Shown here: one piece after another, positions 1-8,795 of the stretch
Numbering within the stretch: the first letter of the stretch is position 1
How the letters are laid out: each line of letters begins with the position of its first letter
DNA from: Brevibacillus brevis NBRC 100599
GTDB taxonomy: Bacteria > Bacillota > Bacilli > Brevibacillales > Brevibacillaceae
Length of the DNA: 64,000 nucleotides
Assembly (NCBI RefSeq): GCF_000010165.1
Contig: NC_012491.1
Span: forward strand, 1,296,001 to 1,360,000
Direction of reading: 5' to 3'
Notes under the pieces: model-generated
What the model saw: only the letters and a program-made list of their open reading frames with translations
Databases searched by the model: none
What the model was told of the DNA's origin: nothing
Translations under genes and position numbers: made by a program

Positions 1-1269
1 CCTGCGGTTGATGAGGCCTATGCCGAGCACTCCTATTTTCAAAAAGTCATAGGAGAGATGGGAACGGCTCTGCGGGCCTATGTGCCGATCATGGACGACC
101 AGCATCAGCAGGTGGGTGTTGTCGTGGTCGGACGTGTCATGCCTGATGTCTGGGGGATCTTGTACAGCGAGCGAAACAATATCGCGCTGACCTTTTTCCT
201 CTCCTTATTGTTCGGGGTGTGGGGCTCCTATCAGTTGGCCCGTCACATGAAAAAGCAGATGCTCGACTTGGAGCCAGACGAAATCGCGCGAATTCTGGTA
301 GAGAGAACCGCAACCTTCCATGCCATGCATGAGGGAGTAATCGCTATCGATAATCGGGAGCGAATCACAATCTTTAACGACAGGGCGAAGCAAATTTTTG
401 GCATAGAAGGAGAAGTGCTGGGCAAGCACATACGGTCTGTCCTGCACGACACCAGATTACCAGAAGTGTTGGAGCTTCGCCAGAATTTTACCAACACGGA
501 AATTCACGTCGGCAATACTCTGCTCTGGTCCAACCGTTTTCTGATCAAGGTCGAGGAAAAGATCGTCGGCGCCATTGCGATTTTTCAGGACAGAACAGAA
601 GTGGCGAGAATGGCGGAGGAGCTGACAGGTGTAAAAGAATTCGTCGGTGCACTGCGGGTACAAAATCACGAGCACATGAATCATTTGCATACCATCGCAG
701 GCTTGCTTCAGCTCCATCAGCATGAAAAGGCACTCACGTATTTGTTCGAGGTCAACGAGCAGCAGGAGGAGCTCACCTCCTTTTTAACAACAAGGATCAT
801 GGATGAGAACTTATCTGGGCTTTTGATCGGCAAAGTAAGCCGCGGAAGAGAGCTGGGCATCCGTGTTGTCATTGATCGCAGGAGTCATCTGGAACGTTTT
901 CCGCCGTACATGGATCATCATAATTTCGTGCTCATATTGGGAAATCTGATCGAGAATGCCTTTGATTCACTGGAGCGCATCGAACGCAAGGAGAAGGAGA
1001 TCATGATCAGTATCGAGCAAGACGATGAGATTTGCTCCATTTTGGTGGAGGACAATGGAATCGGCATGGACGAAGAGACGCGCCGACATATGCTGGAACG
1101 GGGATTTTCTACGAAAGAGCGTGCGCACCGTGGACTTGGTCTACATCTGGTGCATCAGTTGGTCAATAAAGGGGGAGGCGAGCTGGTTTGCCATTCGGCA
1201 CGCGGAGAAGGGGCCAGCTTTCTCATAACGTTTCCGATGGGGGAGGTGAACAGTCATGGAGAAGGATAA
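1..1269 (+). CDS. Sensor histidine kinase, CitA/DcuS type (5' end outside window)
   Basis: The frame is open from base 1, so the start and most of the extracellular sensor lie upstream of the window. Counting from the first visible codon there is a membrane helix near residues 60-80, a PAS domain at about 103-200, an H-box with the NHEHMNHLHTI segment near 221-231, and an ATPase domain with N-box NLIENAFDS (about 315), DNGIGM (about 352) and GLGLHL (about 379). This is the layout of CitA/DcuS/DctS kinases that sense extracellular di- or tricarboxylates. The last 14 bases overlap the response-regulator gene, so the two are translationally coupled. The ligand cannot be read from what is visible. 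Confidence 0.9.
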   Translation, partial: PAVDEAYAEHSYFQKVIGEMGTALRAYVPIMDDQHQQVGVVVVGRVMPDVWGILYSERNNIALTFFLSLLFGVWGSYQLARHMKKQMLDLEPDEIARILVERTATFHAMHEGVIAIDNRERITIFNDRAKQIFGIEGEVLGKHIRSVLHDTRLPEVLELRQNFTNTEIHVGNTLLWSNRFLIKVEEKIVGAIAIFQDRTEVARMAEELTGVKEFVGALRVQNHEHMNHLHTIAGLLQLHQHEKALTYLFEVNEQQEELTSFLTTRIMDENLSGLLIGKVSRGRELGIRVVIDRRSHLERFPPYMDHHNFVLILGNLIENAFDSLERIERKEKEIMISIEQDDEICSILVEDNGIGMDEETRRHMLERGFSTKERAHRGLGLHLVHQLVNKGGGELVCHSARGEGASFLITFPMGEVNSHGEG

Positions 1270-2017
1270 CGATCACATTCGCGTACTGATTATGGAAGAC
1301 GATCCGATGGTACAGGAAATCAACAAGCAGTTCATTGAGCGCGTCCCGGGCTTTGTCGTGGTCGGAATTGCAGCCAACGGGGCAGATGGACTCAAGCTAG
1401 TGAAAGAGCTCACTCCTGACTTGGTGATCATTGATATTTTCATGCCGATCCAGGACGGGGTAAAGGCGCTGATGGAGCTGCGCGCCGCCAAACATGCCGT
1501 GGACGTCATCGTCGTAACCGCTGCAAAGGACAAAACCACGATCCAGTCCATGCTGCGCAATGGGGCGATGGACTATATAATCAAGCCGTTTCAGTTTGAA
1601 CGGATCAAGCAGTCGTTGGAAAACTATCGAGAGTTTCGCCGACGGATAGATTGGGAGGGAACCGCATCCCAGGATGAGGTCGACCAGCTGTTATTCCGCA
1701 AAAGCCGGGAAAAGGAACAAGCCGATGCCACTCCAGCCAGAGAAGTGCTGCCGAAGGGACTGCACGCTGTCACTATGGAGCAGATCATGCGCCAGATCGA
1801 GAAAGAGAGTCAGCCGCTCTCAGCAGATGATGTGGCCGAACGCGTTGGGATCGCGAGAGTGACGGCCAGACGCTATTTGGACTATCTGGAGAAGAGCGGG
1901 AGTGTCAGAATGGATGTCAGCTATGGTGGGGTAGGCAGACCGACGAATCGCTATGTACGTGTCACTCCACAAGAGGCGGGGGGCACGGGAGGTAAAGAGC
2001 GCCATGGTCGATTATGA
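1256..2017 (+). CDS. Response regulator, CitB/DctR type
   Basis: This 253-residue protein has a receiver domain at residues 8-125, with acidic pocket EDD (14-16), phospho-acceptor Asp60 in VIIDIFMP and Lys110 in YIIKPF. A C-terminal helix-turn-helix follows at about 175-235 (AERVGIARVTARRYLDYL), as in CitT/DcuR regulators. ATG 1256 follows GGGGGAGGTGAAC and overlaps the kinase stop by 14 nt. It is the expected phosphotransfer partner of that kinase and should activate genes for uptake or catabolism of a carboxylate. Its own 3' end overlaps the sigma-54 activator by 14 nt. Confidence 0.92.
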   Translation: MEKDNDHIRVLIMEDDPMVQEINKQFIERVPGFVVVGIAANGADGLKLVKELTPDLVIIDIFMPIQDGVKALMELRAAKHAVDVIVVTAAKDKTTIQSMLRNGAMDYIIKPFQFERIKQSLENYREFRRRIDWEGTASQDEVDQLLFRKSREKEQADATPAREVLPKGLHAVTMEQIMRQIEKESQPLSADDVAERVGIARVTARRYLDYLEKSGSVRMDVSYGGVGRPTNRYVRVTPQEAGGTGGKERHGRL

Positions 2018-3371
2018 AGCGTTATTAGGCTCGCTGTTTGATATCGTGCACGTAACAGACGCAGAAGGCAGAACCTTGCATGGCTCAGGACGATATGAGG
2101 AATTTTTCGGAATCGATCCCAGGGAGATGGTGGGCAAACCGATTGAGGAGTTTTATCACCTCGGCTACTTTGCGCCAACGATCACGATGCGGGTCATTCG
2201 CGACAAGAAAAAGGTACACACGATTCAAACCACCCGCAAAAATCAAAAGCTTTTTGTGGAAGGCACACCGATTTGGGATCAGGACGGGAATTTTAGCGGA
2301 GTGGTTCATACTTTCATTGATATAACGAGCCAGGAGCAACTGCAGCAGGAATTAAATGAAGTCAAGTACGTCGGGACGGTCATGCAAAGTGAAATGACCA
2401 AGGAGAACAACAGACAAAAAGGAGAGACTAGCTTGATCTACCGCAGTCAGTCCATGGAGCAGGTCGCCATGTTGGCCAAAAAACTGTCGCAGGTAGAATC
2501 ATCCATGATCCTGTTAGGAGAATCAGGTGTCGGAAAAGGCGTGCTGGCAAAATACATCCACGAGTGCAGTCCTCGGGTGGACAAACCATTCGTGCACATC
2601 AACTGCGGAGCAATTCCCGAGACATTGCTGGAGTCAGAGCTGTTTGGCTATGAAAAGGGTGCTTTTACAGGAGCATTCAAAGATGGTAAGGCAGGTTTGA
2701 TTGAGAAAGCAAACGGAGGCACGCTGTTTTTGGACGAGATCGGGGAGATGTCACTCTCCTTGCAAGTGAAGCTGTTGAATGTGCTGCAAGAAAAAACGAT
2801 TACGCCCGTAGGCAGCTCTGTCTCGCGAAAAGTCGATGTAAAGCTGATCACGGCTACGAATAAAAACCTGCGGCAAATGGTCAAGGAAGGCAGGTTTCGC
2901 GAGGATTTGTACTATCGCATTCACGTCGTCCCATTGGAAATTCCGCCGCTGCGCGAACGGCAGGAAGAAATACCTGTACTCGTCCATTATTTTCTGAATG
3001 TCTTTTCGCAAAAGTACTGTTTGGAGAGACAGCTCGCAGATACCTGCTATCGCATCCTCAGTGAATACGATTGGCCTGGCAATGTGCGGGAGTTGGAAAA
3101 TGTAGTGGAACGGCTCGTCGTCACGTCTCACGATGTCCTCATTACGCCCGCGCAAATTCCGCGTTACATACATAACCAAGAGTACAGGGAGCACAAAGGG
3201 ATCAAGGTCGATCATGTGATGGCGATGCAGGAAGCAATGGACGAGGTGGAGCGCCAGCTTGTGCAACGGGCATATGAGCAGCATAAAACGACGACAAAGG
3301 TAGCGGAAGCGCTCGGAATCAGCCAGCCGTCTGCAAGTCGCAAGCTGCGAAAATGGTTATGCACCAGTTGA
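2004..3371 (+). CDS. PAS-containing sigma-54-dependent transcriptional activator
   Basis: The start is placed at ATG 2004, 10 bases after GGGAGGT, which gives 455 residues; an earlier in-frame ATG (1953) lies deep in the upstream gene and has no ribosome site. A PAS domain occupies about 6-115. The AAA+ module follows, with Walker A GESGVGKG (172-179), the sigma-54 contact loop GAFTGA (219-224), Walker B LFLDE (241-245) and arginine-finger segment GRFREDLYYR. A Fis-type helix-turn-helix ends the protein (VAEALGISQPSASRKL). Bacterial enhancer-binding proteins of this kind remodel RNA polymerase-sigma54 at -24/-12 promoters. The PAS domain probably senses a small ligand or redox state. Its place in the kinase/regulator operon suggests both control one metabolic pathway. 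Confidence 0.93.
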   Translation: MVDYEALLGSLFDIVHVTDAEGRTLHGSGRYEEFFGIDPREMVGKPIEEFYHLGYFAPTITMRVIRDKKKVHTIQTTRKNQKLFVEGTPIWDQDGNFSGVVHTFIDITSQEQLQQELNEVKYVGTVMQSEMTKENNRQKGETSLIYRSQSMEQVAMLAKKLSQVESSMILLGESGVGKGVLAKYIHECSPRVDKPFVHINCGAIPETLLESELFGYEKGAFTGAFKDGKAGLIEKANGGTLFLDEIGEMSLSLQVKLLNVLQEKTITPVGSSVSRKVDVKLITATNKNLRQMVKEGRFREDLYYRIHVVPLEIPPLRERQEEIPVLVHYFLNVFSQKYCLERQLADTCYRILSEYDWPGNVRELENVVERLVVTSHDVLITPAQIPRYIHNQEYREHKGIKVDHVMAMQEAMDEVERQLVQRAYEQHKTTTKVAEALGISQPSASRKLRKWLCTS

Positions 3372-3419
3372 CACAGATGTACGATAATGGGGAGAGAACC
3401 CGGAGGAGGAGACTGGAAG

Positions 3420-4349
3420 ATGAACAAAGGGAAAGCATTGCGAGCGGGAGATACAATCGGAGTAGTGGCGACCTCTAGCCCTGCTATAGAAGAAGTGCTG
3501 AACAAAGCAATGGCAGAGCTGCAAGGTCTGGGATACAAGGTGAAAATATCGGATACATGCCGAGAATCGTACGGTGGGTATTTGGCGGGAACTCCTGAGC
3601 AACGGGCGGCGGAGCTGAATGCCATGTTCGTCGACGAGGAAGTGGACGGGATCATGTGCATGCGCGGTGGTTACGGTTCCCCGCAAATGCTACCCTTGCT
3701 CGATTATGACCTCATCGCCCAAAACCCAAAGCTGTTTATCGGCTATAGCGACATTACGGCGCTGCATACCGTTTTCGGACAGCGTGCGAATCTGGCTACT
3801 CTTCACGGACCGATGGCTACCTCAGACATCGCGCATGGACTGGATGACTGGTCCAAGCAATATTTGCTGCGCGCCATGACTCGCCCCGAGCCATTGGGAG
3901 CAATCATGAATCCGCCGGGGGAAGAAATCGTCTGTCTCGTCGAAGGTCAGGCAGCTGGACCCGTAGTCGGCGGGAATCTCGCCCTCGTCTCCGCGTTGAT
4001 GGGCACGCCTTACCAGCTCGATACGAGAGGCAAGCTGTTGTTCCTGGAGGATATCGACGAGGAGCCGTACCGGATTGACCGCATGCTGACACAGCTTGCC
4101 CAGGGTGGCTTGTTTGATGATTGTGCGGGCGTCGTCATCGGGACATGGACCGATTGTGAGCCGAAAAAGCGCGAAGGCTTCTCTGTCTGGGATGTGTTTC
4201 AAAATATCGTCGTACCGTACGGAAAGCCAACCATCTGGAACATTCAGATCGGACATGGAGCGTGCAACATCGCTCTCCCTATGGGCGTAGAGGCTAGTCT
4301 CGATGCGACAAACGGTGAACTGGTGATCGAAGAGAGCGTAACCATATAG
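3420..4349 (+). CDS. LD-carboxypeptidase (peptidase family S66, LdcA/MccF-like)
   Basis: ATG 3420 follows CGGAGGAGGAGACTGGAAG and gives 309 residues, the usual size for S66 serine peptidases. The N-terminal segment KALRAGDTIGVVATSSP is typical. The predicted nucleophile is Ser110 in FIGYSDITALH, and the Glu/His partners are Glu210 in LFLEDIDEEPYRID and His279 in IQIGHG. The family cleaves the L,D bond of the terminal D-Ala in muropeptides during cell-wall recycling; MccF relatives inactivate microcin C-like compounds. There is no signal peptide, so it should be cytoplasmic. It is co-oriented with the regulators and may belong to their operon, since only 48 bases separate them. Confidence 0.93.
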   Translation: MNKGKALRAGDTIGVVATSSPAIEEVLNKAMAELQGLGYKVKISDTCRESYGGYLAGTPEQRAAELNAMFVDEEVDGIMCMRGGYGSPQMLPLLDYDLIAQNPKLFIGYSDITALHTVFGQRANLATLHGPMATSDIAHGLDDWSKQYLLRAMTRPEPLGAIMNPPGEEIVCLVEGQAAGPVVGGNLALVSALMGTPYQLDTRGKLLFLEDIDEEPYRIDRMLTQLAQGGLFDDCAGVVIGTWTDCEPKKREGFSVWDVFQNIVVPYGKPTIWNIQIGHGACNIALPMGVEASLDATNGELVIEESVTI

Positions 4350-4371
4350 TGTGAATAGGTTTGAATTCAAG

Positions 4372-4414
4372 AAGGCTTCCCCCAACCATTGCAGAGTTGG
4401 TGGGAGCCTTTTTG
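4372..4414 (+). terminator. Rho-independent terminator after the LD-carboxypeptidase
   Basis: The 14-base arms (4373-4386 and 4396-4409) pair with two mismatches and are followed by a run of T. It closes the regulator/peptidase transcription unit before the toxin island. Confidence 0.8.
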
Positions 4415-4557
4415 GGTTACTTAGAAAAATAAGGAAACAGGACGTTTGACCCATAAAACATTTTCCAATATATCCCGATTATTAGATGGAATGTAAAAAT
4501 AAGACGGAATATGGAAGTTGCTTGCGGAGGATTTTTTTGGAAGGGGAGATAGGTCTA

Positions 4558-4932
4558 ATGATGCTAGCGTTACTTCAAGTACTTGCAATGGGGTTGTTCA
4601 GCCCCGAGTACTCATATGTCGTGCGGGGAGCGACCCTCAAGTGCAGTCAGGGAACCGACCCCGGCATTTTGAATTTACCCTGGTGCCATGGCGTTTACAG
4701 CCTTGACAAGCCTGTCATGAATGTCGCCGATCACGTCCCCGGCGTGAATATCGGATGCTTCGGTTTTTGCAAAGCAGCAGGAGGAGATGTGTGTGTACCA
4801 CAGACGTTCTCGAAATGGACAGATGGAAAACACGATGTGCTCATCGACAACGAGCATGCCTTGCTGAGCAGGTCACAGCTCGTTTGCAATCGTTCAGGCA
4901 TCATCACGATTGAAAAAGACGGTCAGGATTGA
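4558..4932 (+). CDS. PAAR-like protein (DUF4280 family)
   Basis: ATG ATG at 4558 follows AAGGGGAGATAGGTCTA; the 24 in-frame codons before it have no better ribosome site. The 124-residue protein is rich in Cys (GATLKCSQG, GVNIGCFGFCKAAGGDVCVP), carries the VRGATLKCSQGT opening of DUF4280/PAAR-like proteins, and ends soon after LICN-like LVCNRSG. PAAR-like proteins cap the VgrG spike of contractile injection devices. The VgrG-toxin fusion starts 37 bases downstream, which fits a spike-tip/VgrG pair. Its sheath and tube genes are not in the window. Confidence 0.8.
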   Translation: MMLALLQVLAMGLFSPEYSYVVRGATLKCSQGTDPGILNLPWCHGVYSLDKPVMNVADHVPGVNIGCFGFCKAAGGDVCVPQTFSKWTDGKHDVLIDNEHALLSRSQLVCNRSGIITIEKDGQD

Positions 4933-4969
4933 CGCTTCCCGCGCTTGCTAGAGAAGGAGGGGAGAGAAC

Positions 4970-7786
4970 ATGCGGCGTACGAACGGCGTCATGACCTATC
5001 AGGATATAAAAGTCGTCTGGCCATATGGACCGATCCGGCTAGATCAGCTAGAGTTCATCCATCAAACAGGCACGCATGCCAAGCTCACGATCACAGGAAT
5101 TGTCCCGGAAGACAAAGAGGACGAGATCATCAATCGTGCCGGCACCCACGATCCCATCGAGCTGTACAAGGTGGAAGGCGGGCAAAAACAGCCGATATTC
5201 ATGGGGCGGCTGGATCATGTGGAGATCAAGGTCGTACGAGACATTCACTACGTCACAATAAAGGCAGTGTCGCATACATATGCGTTGGATCTGAGCGTGA
5301 AAACACGTTCGTTTCAACAGGTGAATCGGTTGTACCGGGATGTCATAGATGAAATCATGTCCGTCTATCACGGTGGAGATGTCATCGATCAAGCCTTCGA
5401 CGACCGCCAGCAGGGCAAATACATCATGCAGTACGAGGAGACAGACTGGACCTTTTTAAAACGAATCGCGTCCCATGTCGGAGCCGTCCTCGTCCCAGAT
5501 TTGAGTGCGCATAAGGTACGCTTGTGGATCGGCATGCCCGAGGGACGCAAGCAAATCAAGCTGGAAGAAGAATCGCCATACGAGGTCAATCGGGCCATCG
5601 CGCCGTACATGAAAAAAGCCGCAAACGGCTCCTCATCCGTCAGCGAGTACCAGTACACGACGTACGCCTTCGATTACGACGACCTGCTGCAAATCGGGGA
5701 TGAGGTGCAGCGGGAAGGGCAAACGTTTGTCATTACGAAAGTGACTGGGAAGCTGGAGCAGGGACTTCTGAGCTGGAGCTACGTATGCGCCGTGCCGGAA
5801 GCCGTCAAGCAAACGAAGCTGTACAACAAGGCCATCATCGGTGCGGCGATCGACGGAAAAGTAATTCAAATTGGTCGCAATCAGGTCAAGCTCCACCTGA
5901 ACATGGACAAAAAACAAGAGCCAAGTAAGGCCCAGTGGTTCCCATATGCAGCGGAAGGCAACCAGATTTTGTATCTCATGCCCGAGCTCGGCTCAAAGGT
6001 AAAGCTGTACTTCCCAAGCGCCGATGAAGACGACGGCATGGTCATGAACTCCGTGCGCCATGCACCCAAAGGAGCCGCTGCCGAGAAGCAGGAGCGGCAA
6101 ATGCAGGACCCCGGTGTGAAAACGTTTGGGAATCCGCAGGGGAAAGAGTTTACGCTCGGGGATAAAGAGCTGACGATGACCGCCAAGGAAGGGATGCTTT
6201 ACATCTCGATGAACAAGGATGTTGGCGTCAGTCTGAAAAGTACCTCGAATGTGAATATCAGTGCGAGTGGTGCTCTGACCTTGAAAGGGGCAGCCGTGTC
6301 TTTGTCCGGGACGCAGAGCTTGAACGTGAAAACGGCGTCGGATACGATAGAGCTGTTGGAGGAAAACAAATCCAGCAGTGAGGAGATTAAGCTGGAGGCT
6401 AGCAAACGAAAGAAGTACGACCAGCTGTTTAGTGAATTTGAAAAACAAGTGCAGGCTAAAGGTATTGAAGCGGTGAAAAAAGAGCGAGTGCGGGCAAATT
6501 TTGACGCAGAAACGCAGGGAAACAAAGAGTTCTGGGGAGATAGTTTATCTGCTTTGTGGGGTGCTGTGGTTGATACAGCAGATATTGCGTTTACCGCATT
6601 AATGCTAGGCAACTCCGAAGAAATTTATGAAGGGGTAAGTGGTAAAGAGGTAGGATCACTTACCGAGCGAAATATCATGGCAAAGGGGGTCGTGGATCGT
6701 ACTACCAGTGCCTTGAATTACGCGGGAGATGTACTCACGGGGAATAAATCGGCGAGAGAAATGGGAACGGATGCATTAGAAGCGGCTTGGTCAGGTGCAA
6801 AAGGAGTCTATAGCGATTTCATAGAACCCTTTGTAAAAGATGGGCAATACATGTTGGAAGACACACAAGGCGGCAGGTGGACCAGGTCGATTGAAGAAAG
6901 CTACGAAAAAGGCCGAAATAGAGGCAAGCAAGATTTAGTTATTACCGAGCTGCTACTCAGCCGTGGGGCTGCGTCTGCCTATAAGCAGGGAGCCAAGAAG
7001 GTAATTGACTTGGAGCCAGATGGGCATGCCCAACGTGGAAAACGAGATGGTGGGAATAGGACGGGATTACTTCTCGATGGCGCAGATAACCACCGGAACA
7101 GTAGCTCATCCCTAAAGGGTGGGAAGCTAAAGACGCAGGCTAAGAGTTTTCCAAAATCGATCGAGGACTTACAAAAAGAGGTTGATAAGCTTCTTGAGCA
7201 GATGGGGAACGTGTTTGGTGGAAGAATTGTTGTTCTCCGAAATGCTACTACGGGTCAACCTATGGTTTATTGGGCTAGGCATGATGATTTGCCTGGTAAT
7301 GGAGGCGGTGGTGGAGGGAATCATCGTCGTAGAGATAATGGTAATGAGAGGACGGGTAATGATGATTTACAAGAAATAATAAACAACTTAGATTCCACAA
7401 AAGGAGGATCATTGGGGAACATTGATGGTTTGAAATTTATTAATAAATCATTTCAAAATAAAATATTGGATAATGTTCCTGATATTGATAAATATAAAGG
7501 TAGAAAGGTAGCGATTATTGGTCATAGAGATTCAATAATACCGTTTCAAAGAACTATGGGGTTAGATAATAGAATCAATGTTTTTAAAGCAAATAATTTT
7601 GGCCCCGGTGGATGGACTGCAGAGAAAAATTTCCAGTGGATTAAAGATATTGTTGGAAATAAACAGCCCGTGTATTTTGCATCCCAAAAAATAAATTTAG
7701 GAGATAGCTGGACAAGAGAAGAAATAAAGTATCTACTTGACTCTGGATACAGGCAAAAAGGAAGTTATTTTGTACCTGCAGATTAG
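4970..7786 (+). CDS. VgrG-like spike protein with C-terminal polymorphic toxin
   Basis: ATG 4970 follows GAGAAGGAGGGGAGAGAAC. Residues 1-230 resemble the gpD/gp27-like base of VgrG (YEETDWTFLKRIASHVGA), and an OB-fold spike segment follows at about 283-365 (GKVIQIGRNQVKLHL, WFPYAAEGNQI, LGSKVKLYFPS). A repetitive beta region runs from 380 to 465. From about 478 a helical pre-toxin module begins (YEGVSGKEVGSLTERN, NYAGDVLTGNKS, FIEPFVKDGQY, GRWTRS), which recurs in the downstream cassettes. A Gly/His/Arg linker (778-800) leads to an AT-rich tip at 805-938 (VAIIGHRDSIIPFQRTMG, NNFGPGGWTAEKNFQW) that I could not assign to a toxin family. The role is inferred: a secreted spike delivering a toxic tip, neutralised by the SUKH-like gene that follows. 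Confidence 0.85.
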   Translation: MRRTNGVMTYQDIKVVWPYGPIRLDQLEFIHQTGTHAKLTITGIVPEDKEDEIINRAGTHDPIELYKVEGGQKQPIFMGRLDHVEIKVVRDIHYVTIKAVSHTYALDLSVKTRSFQQVNRLYRDVIDEIMSVYHGGDVIDQAFDDRQQGKYIMQYEETDWTFLKRIASHVGAVLVPDLSAHKVRLWIGMPEGRKQIKLEEESPYEVNRAIAPYMKKAANGSSSVSEYQYTTYAFDYDDLLQIGDEVQREGQTFVITKVTGKLEQGLLSWSYVCAVPEAVKQTKLYNKAIIGAAIDGKVIQIGRNQVKLHLNMDKKQEPSKAQWFPYAAEGNQILYLMPELGSKVKLYFPSADEDDGMVMNSVRHAPKGAAAEKQERQMQDPGVKTFGNPQGKEFTLGDKELTMTAKEGMLYISMNKDVGVSLKSTSNVNISASGALTLKGAAVSLSGTQSLNVKTASDTIELLEENKSSSEEIKLEASKRKKYDQLFSEFEKQVQAKGIEAVKKERVRANFDAETQGNKEFWGDSLSALWGAVVDTADIAFTALMLGNSEEIYEGVSGKEVGSLTERNIMAKGVVDRTTSALNYAGDVLTGNKSAREMGTDALEAAWSGAKGVYSDFIEPFVKDGQYMLEDTQGGRWTRSIEESYEKGRNRGKQDLVITELLLSRGAASAYKQGAKKVIDLEPDGHAQRGKRDGGNRTGLLLDGADNHRNSSSSLKGGKLKTQAKSFPKSIEDLQKEVDKLLEQMGNVFGGRIVVLRNATTGQPMVYWARHDDLPGNGGGGGGNHRRRDNGNERTGNDDLQEIINNLDSTKGGSLGNIDGLKFINKSFQNKILDNVPDIDKYKGRKVAIIGHRDSIIPFQRTMGLDNRINVFKANNFGPGGWTAEKNFQWIKDIVGNKQPVYFASQKINLGDSWTREEIKYLLDSGYRQKGSYFVPAD

Positions 7787-7802
7787 ACGAGGAGGAATTA
7801 AG

Positions 7803-8453
7803 TTGAAAATTGATGATTTATTACCTAAAATCTATAAAGATTTAAGTAAAAGAGGATATACAAACGAGCGGAATTTTATATCATTTGATGATGTTAATCA
7901 GAATTATTTGTGGTTTATTAATTTAACATGGGTTCCTAATGAAGAGATAATGCAGAAAGAGTATGAGAGTTTCCATAACTTAAAAATGATACCTTTTGCG
8001 TATACAAATGGTGGCGATTATTGGTGTTTTGATTTAAATCAGAAAGATTATATACCAATAGTATGTTGTTATCACGATGGAGCAGAAGGTGAATATTTTG
8101 CTAAGACGCTAGAAGCAGCATTATTTAGGCAAATTTTAGATTTTGCATGCAATGAATTTACTGATAGTGAGATTGAAGATGATCAGAGTGTAGTAACTGG
8201 CAAGAAGATTATACTAAATTGGATAAGGAGGCTAGAAGAGTACTTTCCAAATGAATGGATTTCTGAATTAAACAATATTGTTAACAATAAAGACTATGTA
8301 GATAGTAGTCCGGGTTATGTTGTAATGATTTCTGAAAGTAAATATGATGAATTGGTAAAGAAATACATTGATTTTGATTTGTTGGATAAAAAGTTTATTT
8401 GGACTCAGGAGGATACTACAAAATTTTTCGGTGGGGCTACCAGTACTGAATGA
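7803..8453 (+). CDS. SUKH-like (SMI1/KNR4) immunity protein
   Basis: TTG 7803 is preferred because GAGGAGGAATTAA lies just before it; upstream in-frame codons sit inside the toxin gene. The 216-residue product has the SUKH-type run of a hydrophobic strand (YLWFINLTWVPNEEI), a middle IPFAYTNGGDYWCFDLN segment, an IVCCYHDG strand and C-terminal helices (LEAALFRQILDFACNEF). SUKH proteins are the commonest immunity proteins of bacterial polymorphic toxins. The start lies 16 bases after the toxin stop, so it is the expected antidote for the VgrG tip. The gene is much more AT-rich than the vgrG part, consistent with import together with its toxin tip. Confidence 0.75.
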   Translation: MKIDDLLPKIYKDLSKRGYTNERNFISFDDVNQNYLWFINLTWVPNEEIMQKEYESFHNLKMIPFAYTNGGDYWCFDLNQKDYIPIVCCYHDGAEGEYFAKTLEAALFRQILDFACNEFTDSEIEDDQSVVTGKKIILNWIRRLEEYFPNEWISELNNIVNNKDYVDSSPGYVVMISESKYDELVKKYIDFDLLDKKFIWTQEDTTKFFGGATSTE

Positions 8454-8530
8454 ATTAAACACTGGGTGTGTCAAGAATTTAATGAAAACTTGGTTTACAA
8501 CCCCAACAGCAAGATCGTACAATACAACCA
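8430..8530 (+). repeat. Cassette 3'-boundary repeat, copy 1
   Basis: Imperfect copy of 16709-16800: both run from GGTGG-(N)-GGGCTACC through a GTGTCAA/CTGTCAA stretch to AAACTTGGTTTACAAC, then CAACAGCAA and ACAATACAAC. This copy begins inside the last codons of the immunity gene; the other follows an unrelated immunity gene. A shared end on different cassettes points to a common ancestral recombination boundary. Confidence 0.7.
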
Positions 8531-8537
8531 ACAAATG

Positions 8538-8576
8538 CCACAATGCGAGCTAGCCGCCCGTGTTGTGGTCTTTTTC
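8538..8576 (+). terminator. Terminator-like hairpin, cassette 1
   Basis: CCACAA (8538-8543) pairs with TTGTGG (8563-8568), with further partial pairing inside, and TCTTTTT follows. A nearly identical hairpin occurs at 13146-13182 behind another immunity gene. Confidence 0.7.
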
Positions 8577-8759
8577 ATTCTCTAATATAAAAGGTGGCGG
8601 CTGTTCAAAAAGCCTCCACCCAGTGCTGAATGAACCCATCATTCAACCAATTACACATTTAACCCTTGTAATACCCGTATAATGGTTTCTTCATTTTGGT
8701 TGTACGTACATGAAGCTTGAATTTTATACCCTAATTAACATCAATGCGTTGCGAATTAC
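8577..8759 (+). other. Gene-free spacer with cassette debris
   Basis: No open frame with a ribosome site is visible. Bases 8595-8650 (GGTGGCGGCTGTTCAAAAAGCC..., CCCAGTGCTGAATGAACCCATCATTCAACCAATTACA) match 13218-13275 closely. There the same DNA runs into a broken deaminase toxin, so this is probably leftover linker from a lost cassette. Confidence 0.6.
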
Positions 8760-8795
8760 AGGTCGATTATGGTCAGATACCACCATGATTGACCT
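8760..8795 (+). repeat. Repeated stem-loop at cassette boundary, copy 1
   Basis: AGGTCGATTATGG (8760-8772) pairs with CCATGATTGACCT through G-T wobbles, followed by GTCTTTA. The same stem-loop occurs at 19139-19180, 10.4 kb away. In both places the next bases resemble the vgrG segment encoding AAEGN, so this hairpin marks a breakpoint beside displaced vgrG sequence. Confidence 0.7.

Noticed and set aside
3822-4454. 210-codon minus-strand frame over the LD-carboxypeptidase
   Set aside because: Antisense to a clear S66 peptidase with catalytic residues; no ribosome site and composition unlike a real protein.
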